In this document: positions 12,101-20,742 of the stretch, one piece after another
Layout: each line of letters begins with the position of its first letter
Numbering within the stretch: position 1 is the stretch's first letter
NCBI GenBank assembly: GCA_024516155.1
Contig: JAJJXM010000015.1
Span: 682,001 to 746,000 of the forward strand
Direction: 5' to 3'
Origin: Pyronema omphalodes
Lineage: Eukaryota; Ascomycota; Pezizomycetes; Pezizales; Pyronemataceae
Length of the DNA stretch: 64,000 nucleotides
Program-made: the position numbers and the translations under genes
Notes under the pieces: model-generated
Databases searched by the model: none
The model's input: the letters and a program-made list of their open reading frames with translations, nothing else
Told to the model about the DNA's origin: nothing

Positions 12101-13151
12101 GACGCTGAGGTAGACCACTACAACCTCCTCCAACACCTCCGCGCCTCCCCCACAGCGATAATAGCCTACACCGACGGATCCCAACTCAACAGGTCCACCG
12201 GCGCAGGCTTCTACATCCCGCACGGCCTTGATCACAGCGTCCGAGCAGTCATCCCAATGGGCACCTCCTGCGAAGTCTTTGATGCGGAGCTCAAAGCAAT
12301 CGAAGAATGCATTCGATCCTGCGCAACCCACACCTGGCGCCTAGGTCTGCAATACCGTGACATCCATCTCTTTACCGACAATCAAGCCGCAATGACCAGA
12401 GCAACCCGCACCACACCAGGGCCAGGACAAGAATGCGCCGCAACAATCCAACTCCTGGCCCGACAACTCCTCCAGCGCACGGAATCGACAATCCACCTCC
12501 ACTGGGTCCCTGGCCACACCGACATACCAGGCAACGAGGAGGCGGACCAACTGGCAAAACAAGCCACAACCCTCCCTCCGCCAACTTCTCTCCCAACTTC
12601 CCTCTCATGGCTCCGTCGACAAGTCCAAGAATCCTTCATCGCAGACTGGATCAAGTGGTACGACAACAGCGCAAAACCCAAGACATATGATGCCCCGCAC
12701 AAGAGATCACTCGACGAGGCGTACACAACGGTCCCGCGGAAAATATCAACCGCCATCTTGGGACTACGCACAGGCCATGGATACTTCCTGGACTGTTTGG
12801 CACACCCTCCGACCCCCAAATACCCCACACGCGCATGCCCCTGCCCACTCCACCCCCCCCCCCCAAAAACCGAAACACCTGTTACTTTCCTGCCCACTCT
12901 TTACCCCCCACCGCATACAACTACGAAGGGAAATGAAACTACCACGACATCGCCAACTCCAACTCAGACTGATCCTCCACACCAAACACGGAGTCCGCGC
13001 CCTAACCACCATGATCAAAGCGTCCAAGCTCGCAACATCTGATTGGACTCACATGGTATTGAGTAAAACCCCTGAGGAAGCTGACAGGCCAGACAGACAC
13101 ACCATGATGATAGGCTGGGGATCATTGTTGGACCCTGCCGAGGAGCATTAA
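9149..13151 (+). pseudogene. LINE-B ORF2: endonuclease-reverse transcriptase-RNase H (one nonsense, three frameshifts)
   Basis: The start ATG at 9,149 overlaps the ORF1 stop in the string ATGCATAA. Domains: APE endonuclease (VSHNINRS, ILIQEANIK, TGDMNAHHPLWNSH, GSDHEVIRF); reverse transcriptase (YRPIALLNCMGKVLEKLMA, FLDVRGAFDNVS, GIPQGSPASPILF, YIDDVALV at about 11,214); RNase H (YTDGSQ at about 12,170, DAEL, FTDNQAA, HWVPGHTDIPGNEEAD); and a C-terminal Cys/His cluster. One in-frame TAG at 9,527-9,529 replaces a Tyr codon present in LINE-A. Frame changes occur at C-rich tracts near 11,845, 12,064-12,090 and 12,857-12,870. Otherwise the frame is open for nearly 4 kb and all catalytic motifs are intact. 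Confidence 0.9.
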
Positions 13152-13728
13152 AAAAAAAACAAAAAAAAAAATAAATAAATAAATAAACAAATAAAATAAA
13201 AAAAAAAAAAAAAGAAGAGGGGAGGAAGGAAGAAGGGGAAGAAGGGGACGTGGAGGACGAGGTTGGGGGGTGAACGGTGTGGACGGAAGGGAGAGAGGGT
13301 GGACGGGGAGGAGGATGGGTGGACAGCGGAAGGAGACGGTGGAGGCAGGAAAAGGAGAAGATGATGAGGTGGAGAGGACGGGAGAGAGAGCAAGAAGACG
13401 GGTGAGAGAAGGGAGCAGAAGAGCGGGAAGGCAAAAAAAAAAAAAAAACAAATATACAAAAGGGGACGCAGAAGGGGAAGGGCGGAGGATGGAATTAGAA
13501 GAGAGCGCACAGGGCTCAGGGACACACCGACGAGACGGACAGAAATGGAGCATGAAGGGACAAGGAGGGGGGGACTACAACCCCAAGCATGAAAGACCGC
13601 TCCGGGGCGTACCCGGTGACTGACGGGGTCACACCCGACAGTTAACAATGTAAAATAAAAAACATGTAGTAGCCGCCATAACCTTACGGTTAGATGCGTG
13701 TATGAGAAATAAATAAATAAATAAATAA
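13152..13728 (+). other. LINE-B 3' UTR, hairpin and AAAT tail
   Basis: An A-rich tract (13,149-13,213) and a strongly purine-rich stretch to about 13,440 follow ORF2, then a second A-run. The last 140 nt resemble the LINE-A 3' end (CCGCTC-GGGGCGTACCC block, then GCCATAACCTTACGGTT, then GCGTGTATGA) and contain the AACC-TTAC-GGTT hairpin at 13,680-13,691. The AAAT repeat tail ends exactly at the target-site duplication. Confidence 0.75.
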
Positions 13729-13741
13729 GCAGTAAGTGAAG

Positions 13742-14691
13742 ATAGTGCTCAAGACCACTGATACATCACGAGATGAAACAGTGTTTTCGAGAATTCATAG
13801 TGGTTGAATGCTGCAGTATGCTTTCGGAGTTGAAAGTATTTGTACCAAAAAACCGCTTTTGTTATCAAGCACTGCAGCGTGAAAGACGCCTGACATATGG
13901 CGCTAAAAACGGTTGTCATTCGCGAGAATCTGTTCAACCGCTCTCCCCCCCCTGTTTTTTTTACAAGGGTCGAACACGCTAAGATCAATCAACGCGGGTA
14001 TAGACACGCACACACGCGCCCCATCATCCCTGCTCCCCTGCCTGCGCGGGGATACAGAGCGGCTATATGCGCTGTAAACGCTCCGCGACTTCACAAGTTT
14101 ATGGTTTAGATTCGGGGCGGGGATTATCGGATTAAATTTACGGCTTTGGGGTTTAACGTCCTAGGATCCTTGGAATCTGTGACGCATTGAGAGTCAGAAA
14201 ATATTGTCAGAGACAGTAAACGGGTGATATGGTGATACGGTTATGGGATTTCGGCGTGTAGCTTAAAGGAATGGTGGGGCGGGATGAAATACTACAAGTG
14301 AGGACCTGTTGGTTATTTCATTGTCGTATGATTCGATTTCTCCAATTTTTCAGATTTTGGTTCTATCCTGAGTCGTGCTTATTTTCCCTGCCTCATTTAA
14401 ATGGTTTTTTTTTGTATCTTTGCCTCAAAAACACACCATTTACTACTATATATCCAGTAAGCCTTATTCTATTCTTTTTTCTTTTTCTCAATTTATTTGC
14501 AAAAATTGATTTCTTTTTACACCAAGAACACGTCATTTACCATCATGTATTCAGTGAGCCTTCATAACAACCCTGTCTGCGAATCCGTCTCTTATCGTCA
14601 TGCTTGTTCTTTTTACTCCAGCCTGCCAATAAAGTTTCGGATTCCGTTTCTATACATGATGTGATAGTTTCCTGCATTCTGTGAGACTGGT
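13742..14691 (+). other. Unit 1 proximal spacer (left arm), no gene seen
   Basis: This matches 59,510-58,610 of the right arm. A block at about 14,050-14,160 recurs at 22,510-22,620, 50,780-50,880 and 59,110-59,230 and marks the start of each unit. A segment of about 100 bp is tandemly duplicated (about 14,424-14,465 and 14,520-14,568) in unit 1 of both arms but is single in unit 2. I see no supported coding sequence. Confidence 0.6.
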
Positions 14692-15049
14692 GCCTTTCGA
14701 CAGTGGACTGGCCACCGGTTAGAGTGTTGGTTCAAAACTAGGTAGAAAGGTCTTGGTTCTGCTTGTGGGTAGCAGCGTGAAACGGCAGGGCGAGATGTGG
14801 CGTGGGGAATGATGGTGGGGGACGAAAGTAAGATAGCGTTCTAACAACAACTCCAGAACTGGATTGACTACGTGGAGCTGACGACTTATTCCGGCAAAGA
14901 GGGCATGGGCGGAGAGAGCGTCGCAGTGGTAGAAACCCATGATATGTTGAATGAATGAACATCTGCCTTTGCATGTGACGGATAAAAAGAGCCCTTGTTA
15001 TATCTGATATTTCAAAACGACAAAAAATAAAAAAATAAAAAAAATAAAA
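14692..15049 (+). mobile_element. SINE-like element, left unit 1
   Basis: This segment of about 360 bp begins with a tRNA-like head (GTGGACTGGCCACCGGTTAGAG, resembling an A box at TGGCCACCGGTTAGAG; GGTCTTGGTTCTGCTTG about 35 nt later, resembling a B box) and ends in an A-rich tail (15,021-15,049). The same segment lies at the same place in all four well-preserved units, so it was present before duplication. The RNA polymerase III boxes are weak matches and I see no target-site duplication, so SINE is a tentative label. Confidence 0.4.
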
Positions 15050-15472
15050 CCGGAAAGTAGCTTGAGGAGGTTGAGCCGGAGGCCGATTCGGGGACTGAGG
15101 GGACAGCCAGGAATTTCTAGTGGTAGAATCTCAAGTTTAGGTGATGACCTATGATTCTCTCTTTGCATCTGAGGAATACAAAGAACCATTGGTGTCAGAG
15201 TCCAGAAAGTAGAAATCAACGGACGTTCGCTTCCGGAAGAGAGTGAGCGAGTACTCTGAGCTTTTTCACTGTACTGCTTTTGCTGGTGGAGTCTGCAACT
15301 CTGGGGTAAGAACAGCGAGATATCGAACCGGTTTTTTTCTTCAATTGTTTTCAATTTTTTGGTGTCTCCTGCGAACATCTGTACAACACTCGTTACGTCT
15401 GAGATATTTAATCAATGGCGAGACCGACCTCACCTGCCGCTCTATCCCATTGATGTTCCTGGCTGTGAGGCC

Positions 15473-15640
15473 TCAGAGGCGGGAGTTGAGCTCCAATGAT
15501 CTTTCTTGGATGAGGCGTAATTCCATACGCCTATCCTCCACGTTCCGCTCGAACACCGGGAGCTCGTGAAATCTCTGCAGAGAGGTTCGTGGTCGGAGTG
15601 TCTCCCGTTCAAGTGTTTGCTGAGCTTCCGCTAGCCGCAT
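15473..15640 (-). pseudogene. Gene A copy, left unit 1: coiled-coil protein, 5' deleted
   Basis: This is homologous to the 57,541 copy from residue about 35 to the TGA at 15,473-15,475. A deletion of about 105 bp joins the upstream CAGCACATAT sequence directly to GCTATGCGG, removing the start codon and the conserved N-terminal basic segment. An internal ATG (15,640) could still start a 55-residue fragment ending in the usual LELNSRL. Downstream, the frame that continues in other copies meets an extra stop. It is probably inactive. Confidence 0.7.
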
Positions 15641-16574
15641 AGCATATGTGCTGAGGATTGGAATGCTGTTGTTTCTGGTGACGGTGATTTGTAGGTATAT
15701 GGGTTGGTAATCCTACCGAGCATATCGGGTCCACCGGGTCCTCGACGCGGTGTCGCGTACGGATACCGGTGTTGTTTCTGCTCGGTGGCCGCGGGTGCAC
15801 ATTCCAATCCCCGGGAATTCTGGTTGTCCGAGGAGTCTTAAGCCTGCCGCGGTTATTCGCTCGGCCAGTCACTTCTCTTCCACTTCACATGTGGAGGGCC
15901 TTGAAGCTTACGAGGTGGAGGATCAATCAACCAGGAGAGGATGATCACCATTCCATTTGCTGCTTAGAATTGCGCTGACTGATATTTTCACAGATGATGT
16001 ACTCGAATAAAATGCTATATTTGAATAACTGGCGAGCTACAGACCTCCAAGACCCTTCAACTTGACTTTTGGTGATAGAACCCGGAACTTTTCCACTCGC
16101 AAGAGCTCGTCACATGGTAACAATACTTGTCGGTTCCCTTGGATGTCCATCAAGTTTCAGTCACGCAGAACATGACGGTATCACGTATTTATCTACTTCA
16201 GTGCTGTGGTATCCAAGTAAAGAAATATTATGGGAGTTGGCCTTCAGTGTCGATAGTTACACACATCATCATCGCGACATACTCGTTCAATCATTCGCGA
16301 ATTTTGCACGCGTTGGACGGCAAGCTGCTGAATTTCGAACGACCGTCGGCCATAGTCACGTACGCTTCACGACACCGCAGGACGTCTGAAACACAGAAAT
16401 ATGTACTAAATGAACGTCAAAGTTAATTCAACTTGTAATGTTTTGGCTATATATTCACCAGCAGAACTCCCCGAATCTTATTTCCTCATGCTCTACACAA
16501 ACATTCACATAAAGCTTTCGCCATCAGACTACAGAAAGGATATCTTCACTCAGACTAACAGTAAAACCGAAAAA
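15641..16574. promoter_or_regulatory. Divergent intergenic region between genes A and B, left unit 1
   Basis: This shared upstream region serves gene A (minus) and gene B (plus). It is collinear with 57,540-56,605 and with the unit 2 equivalents 24,093-25,085 and 48,328-49,309. A block reading CACCGTCACC next to ATACCTACAAAT (about 15,678-15,706, minus strand) precedes gene A in all copies. A block TATTCACCAGCAGAACTCC (16,452-16,470) precedes gene B. Individual promoter elements cannot be assigned from sequence alone. Confidence 0.4.
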
Positions 16575-17610
16575 ATGGATACTACAAACTCCGAACCGAA
16601 GGAAACTATCAAGGCAATTGAGACACCAAAGGAATACCATGAGAAATCTCCGGTTCATACAACGGTTAATGTTTCCTCCAGATGCTCATTCTGGGACTTG
16701 CTGATTACACCTACAATAAGCGGGATCAAGTGCAACCGCTTTATTCAGAGGCTTTACAAGTTCTGCGTGCAGGTTGTGAACCAACTCTACGTGCACCCTG
16801 CAGGACTCTGGATAATACTGTCCAGCCGTATGTACCCCCCAAGAACCCCTATATTAATTTCCCCATTTCATTCCCTTTCCACTCCCCTTTCTCCCGCCAT
16901 ATTCCATTAACTTGGTCCCTATTTCTAGTTTTTGCAATCTTCATTGGCGTTCCACTTCTCCACAAGTAAGTGCTTGCCTTTTTCCACGATGTATCTTCGT
17001 CGCCGATAGAAAGCTATATCCACTAACCATTCACTACAGGATGGCAACGTGGATCCTTAACCTGTCTATGTCAATTCTGCTGCTTATTAGCGGCGCCTTT
17101 TTGGCATTTGGTTGCAATTTTGTCTGGAAAGGCATGATGAATCATGAGACATGTCAATCTGAATCTGACAATACAGGTGGGGAGGAAAAGGAAGAAAAGG
17201 GCGGGATGGAAGACATACATGTGCTGGCGGAGGCTCTCGTGGGGGAGAAGGATCACAAAGCATCCGAGTTAGGGAAAGCGGCGTGTACTTGTGATGGGGT
17301 GAAAGTGGTCAACAACGTAGGTCAGGGCAAGAAGGAGATTGAAGACGGTGGATCAAGAAAAGTGGAGGATAAGAAAGATGTGAAAGTATTGGCAGAGGCT
17401 ACTGCAGGGAATATTGTAGAGGACACTGGCTCGAGAAAAGTTGAGGACAAGAAAGACATGGAAGTGGTGGCAGAGGTGTCTAAGGAGAATGGTGTTAAGC
17501 AACCGGCATTGGGAAAAGCGGCAGAGAAGGACAATGTTAAAGCGGTGAAGGGGGTAGCTGCAAAGAGAAACGATTCCAAGAAATCGTGGTTAGGAAAACG
17601 GGCTGTTTAG
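16575..17610 (+). CDS. Gene B copy, left unit 1: membrane protein with Lys/Glu-rich repeats
   Basis: Three exons: 16,575-16,827, 16,929-16,965 and 17,040-17,610 (introns GTATGT...CTAG of 101 nt and GTAAGT...CAG of 74 nt), giving 286 residues. The ATG lies 5 nt after an A-rich stretch and is conserved in three copies. The N-terminal 35 residues are charged. A hydrophobic stretch (FWDLLITPTISGI, 39-51) is followed by two strong membrane segments (about 76-96, GLWIILSS-LFAIFIGVPLL, and about 100-122, ILNLSMSILLLISGAFLAFG). The tail is five degenerate repeats of 24-28 residues of the type VKVLAEATAGN...KVEDKKD, including a CTC motif. I recognise no family. The exon boundaries fall within the first membrane segment and between the two segments, and the exon lengths are identical in two other copies, which supports a real gene. 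An integral membrane location is inferred. Confidence 0.75.
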
Positions 17611-18437
17611 TGGTGGTAGGATCATAAGGCTTTATGACGATAGGGTTTGTTCTTTGTTCTTCAGTTGTTGCTTTGTTTTTGGATACATTATTCGGGGATT
17701 TGCGGAAAATCGAACAAAAAAGGGTGCCATTGATGTGGACTATAGAATCTGGAGAATATTTGGATAGAATGCCTGTAAATAATCGTTAAGAGATTTGGTA
17801 CAGCGTTTGAACACCAACCCTTCCTGCTCCTCCTAATCTCGGAAATTGTGCAGCGGACCCTGTTAGTCCGCAAGAGTATGGCTCATCTCCTTACAACTTG
17901 AGTGTAGTCAATTCTTCTACTCTGTGTGAACAGAGCCCTTAGTGCAGTAACAAAGCCTCCGCTTCACTGCCTGTATTGCCCCGGCCGGCATGGTCCAACC
18001 CCCCCATGATACTTGGATTCAAATGTTCACAATAGTGGATATCCCTCGAAGATCCAAAATCTGAAAGCTGATAGATTAAAACCATCTTGTAATGAAAGTA
18101 CTGCTTTCCTGTTTTTTACTTCAGCGACATTCTGAACGAAGGCAAGGCCTGTTTTTCATCTTTTATTTGTTTACCCATGATTGTGTGAGGTGCCTTTGCG
18201 CACGTGACTTACACTCCAGACATAAGTCACATGATGGAAAAGGTAAACCACCCAGCTTGATTCCGTGGCTTCGGGATAAACGATTTCTGTGAATGGCCTC
18301 TGGAATAGCCATTGATGCACAGAATCTCAGACATCAAACCGAACATCAACACAGTGAGTAATGTCATTCCCACAGATATTTTGACGCTCTCATCACGTTT
18401 GTAATGTTATCGTATCTTCATGTTCCAGAAATTAAAC
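17611..18437 (+). other. Gene B 3' flank, left unit 1
   Basis: This is collinear with 55,567-54,749 and, in its first 400 bp, with 47,290-46,840. I see no conserved coding frame. A possible 3'-end region starts at once after the gene B stop (GGATCATAAGGCTTTATGACG). Confidence 0.5.
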
Positions 18438-18558
18438 AGCTACGGTCATAGAATTATGAATATAGTTCATCTCGTTCGCTCTGCGCCATCTAAGCATGAT
18501 ATCGTCCGGTTAGTACTGTCGTGGGTGACCAGACGGGAATCCCGGATAATGTAGTTTT
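18438..18558 (+). rRNA. 5S rRNA-like gene or pseudogene, left unit 1
   Basis: The 118-nt body runs from AGCTACGGTCATA to ...CCGGATAATGTAG and is followed by TTTT. It aligns over its full length with eukaryotic 5S rRNA: 5' TACGGTCATA; ATCTCGT...TCTAAGCA in the loop B/C-helix III region; and GTCCGGTTAGTACTG-TGGGTGACC-GGGAAT-CCGG of the internal control region and helix IV/V. The ends can pair (AGCTACG with the reverse of TGTAGTT, including G-U pairs), as in stem I, and the T-run fits a Pol III terminator. Filamentous ascomycetes typically have dispersed 5S genes. Substitutions in helices II-III, and differences from the right-arm copy, make pseudogene status possible. Confidence 0.65.
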
Positions 18559-19788
18559 GCATGTTCTTTTGGCAACCAGAATTCCGCAGTATGGATCATA
18601 CCACCAGTGCACATATTCAAGTTATGGTATCACAAGTGATGTTTTGCCACTGCTGGAATCGGTGCGTGGAAATTCCGGAGCCGTGTTTATTCATCACGTC
18701 ATGAACAGTGCAGTGAGAAATAGAACACAGTCGAAGTAAATACCGAGTCCGTCATTTCTGTGAAGAAAAGTGTGCGTCATTTATGACCGCATCGTTTCCA
18801 ACGTAAAGACTCAATGCAGTACTGAGCATTCAGATCATATTTCATGATTCACGGCGCTTTTACTTCGGCCATACCAGACCAACTTCTCGTCAAAGATATT
18901 TTGCTGTTATGTGAGTAATTTGCAACACAGCAACTGTTTCTTCGAAAAAATGTTCCAATTACGGATGGGAAGCTATCGACGCTTGAACGCATGAAACCAG
19001 CAGATCTTTTAGTGTAGCCGTTCCTTATTCTGTTTCCCCTTTGGACTACATCTTGTCCTGCTCCATCATGATGTGATACCTCCACCCGCACGGGTACCTC
19101 TATTTCATTCTGTTCGCAGGCATCTCAGTCTACATGTATCAGGAGAAAACCTGATTAATGTATACGTAAACATGTCCTCATATTTCTGAAAGACCGAATG
19201 CTACTCACGCTGTCGACCGGTTTCAGAACAATGACTTCAGCAATTGAAGTGGGGTCAGGTCTACACGTCTCTGGGTACAGTTTGACAGAGAACTATGTGA
19301 ATAATGAAAATGGAAACTTTTATTTTTGGTGGCTAGAAGTTGTTGCTGGGATATGTTTTTGTATGAAGCAAGTCAGATCCTGATTTCGTGGAGTGGAAAG
19401 CCTGGCTGGATTCGTGGAGGTGTTGCACTGAAGAGGCATTGTGGTGCAGCAGTTTTACCGTACAAGCTGTACATGAAGATAACGAGCCCTGGGTCTACTT
19501 GTTTGCTCACCGACAAACGACCCACGGGCTGCCAATGTCTGCCATCGCAGCAGTAAATGACATGGATATTACGGCGTGTTGTTCGGCACATCAGGAATCA
19601 AATGGACCGTGACCGGTACGCATAATCGCGGCAGATGAACAATCGGCGAATTCACTAATGTGCCTCAATCTTCCGGGTATATCTGTAACCAATTCTGACC
19701 CGCTATGTCCAGAACCTGTTCTTAATCACACCTCCACCTCCATATCTCACCTTTTTGAATCCAACACCTACATGGTATGGAAGGAGAC
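18559..19788 (+). other. Region upstream of gene C, left unit 1, with conserved short frames
   Basis: This is collinear with 54,620-53,378, and parts recur at 45,830-46,640, 40,500-40,960 and 63,180-64,000. A short frame from the ATG at 19,198 (61 residues, beginning MLLTLSTGFRTM) has counterparts in the other copies, for example from 63,677 on the minus strand. A second stretch encoding WIRGGVALKRHCGAAVL (about 19,409-19,460) is also retained in several copies, but stops differ between them. These may be an upstream exon or leader of gene C; I cannot join them confidently. Confidence 0.35.
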
Positions 19789-20742
19789 ATGGAAACTCAA
19801 ACCATTACCTCTTACCCCGCTACAAAATCTATCCATTTACCTTCAGCTTTATCTTCACTCCGGCCGCTATCAGTACAATGTGCCATTTCTCAACGTCGCC
19901 ATAACCCAACAATCGGATTCGATGGCTCAACTTGTCCCATATACAAAACCGTCATTCAAATTCAGTTCAGGCCGCTCCTCTCCCTAAACCCTCCAACCGA
20001 ACATTCTCGACACCAGTTCCACCCGTCCACCAGCAGGACCCAAGGCCAATGGAGATCTGTGTCGAAGATGAGGGTTGCACGAATGAGAGTACAGACGTCG
20101 AGAAGGACTGGGATTTGGACACGATAGTGGTGGACATCGGTGAGAGAGGTATGGAAACAATTCTAAACGGCATGGAATATATTCATTTCAATCTTGGATA
20201 TGCTAAATGAGACTGACGTTTTTGCAGATAGCTTACCGAATTATGCCACCTGGCATGCGGGGGCCCAATACAGCGAAACACCTTAAAGACGGTTGTCAGG
20301 TTATAAGGGAATACCGCACCGATTGTATACTGACGTATGATGTATCCACTGGGATTAAAGGTATGCAAGCTATTCCAAATGGCATTAAATATATTGTTTC
20401 AATCTTGGATATGCTTAGTGACACTGACGTTTTTGCAGATAGGTCACCGAATTATGCCACCTGGCATGCGAGGGCCCAATTCAGCGAAACACCGTAAAGA
20501 CGGTTGCCAGCTTATGAGGGAATACCGCACCGAATCATATACTGATGTATGATTTATAAACTGAGATGATAATGCAAAGAGATGGTAGTCGTCTTGTAGA
20601 GTATTTTTCATCGTTGATTACTGGCAGGATTGTTGTGACTGACGTTGTTGCAGATGAGACACCCAGCGACGGCGCCTGCCACGAGAGGGCCCAAAACCAC
20701 GGGACAGCGCAAGGGCGGCTGTCTAAATATAAGGCAAAATAA
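19789..20742 (+). pseudogene. Gene C copy, left unit 1: frameshifted, with three terminal exons
   Basis: The first exon starts at ATG 19,789 and ends at 20,169. Compared with the 53,377 copy, one base is missing in the stretch near 19,900-19,920 (CGTCGCCATAACCCAACAAT), shifting the frame before the conserved MEICVEDEG motif. The intron 20,170-20,227 is 58 nt, with a GC donor and TTTTTGCAG acceptor. Terminal exons start at 20,228, 20,439 and 20,654, each preceded by CTGACGTT-G/T-TTGCAG. Each exon enters in the same phase and encodes a short tail (patterns YATWHAGAQYSETP, YATWHARAQFSETP and DETPSDGACHERAQNHGTA); the first two stop immediately, the third runs 10 codons further. Family and function are unknown. 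Confidence 0.6.

Larger units (their letters stand above)
7058..13728 (+). mobile_element. LINE-B: Tad1-like non-LTR retrotransposon, full length
   Basis: The element is 6,671 bp between perfect 13-bp target-site duplications. It has a 5' leader of about 306 nt containing a C-run (7,091-7,104), ORF1 7,364-9,156, ORF2 9,149-13,151, an A-rich then purine-rich 3' UTR, and a tail of AAAT repeats at 13,707-13,727. It lies head-to-head with LINE-A: the two 5' ends are only 294 bp apart, separated by arm sequence. Disruptions are few and mostly adjoin C homopolymers, so it is either a recently inactivated copy or partly an assembly artefact. Confidence 0.92.

Noticed and set aside
13015..13648. Overlapping minus-strand frames across the LINE-B 3' UTR
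   Set aside because: Ser/Pro/Phe-rich translation of a purine-rich UTR; no conservation with LINE-A.
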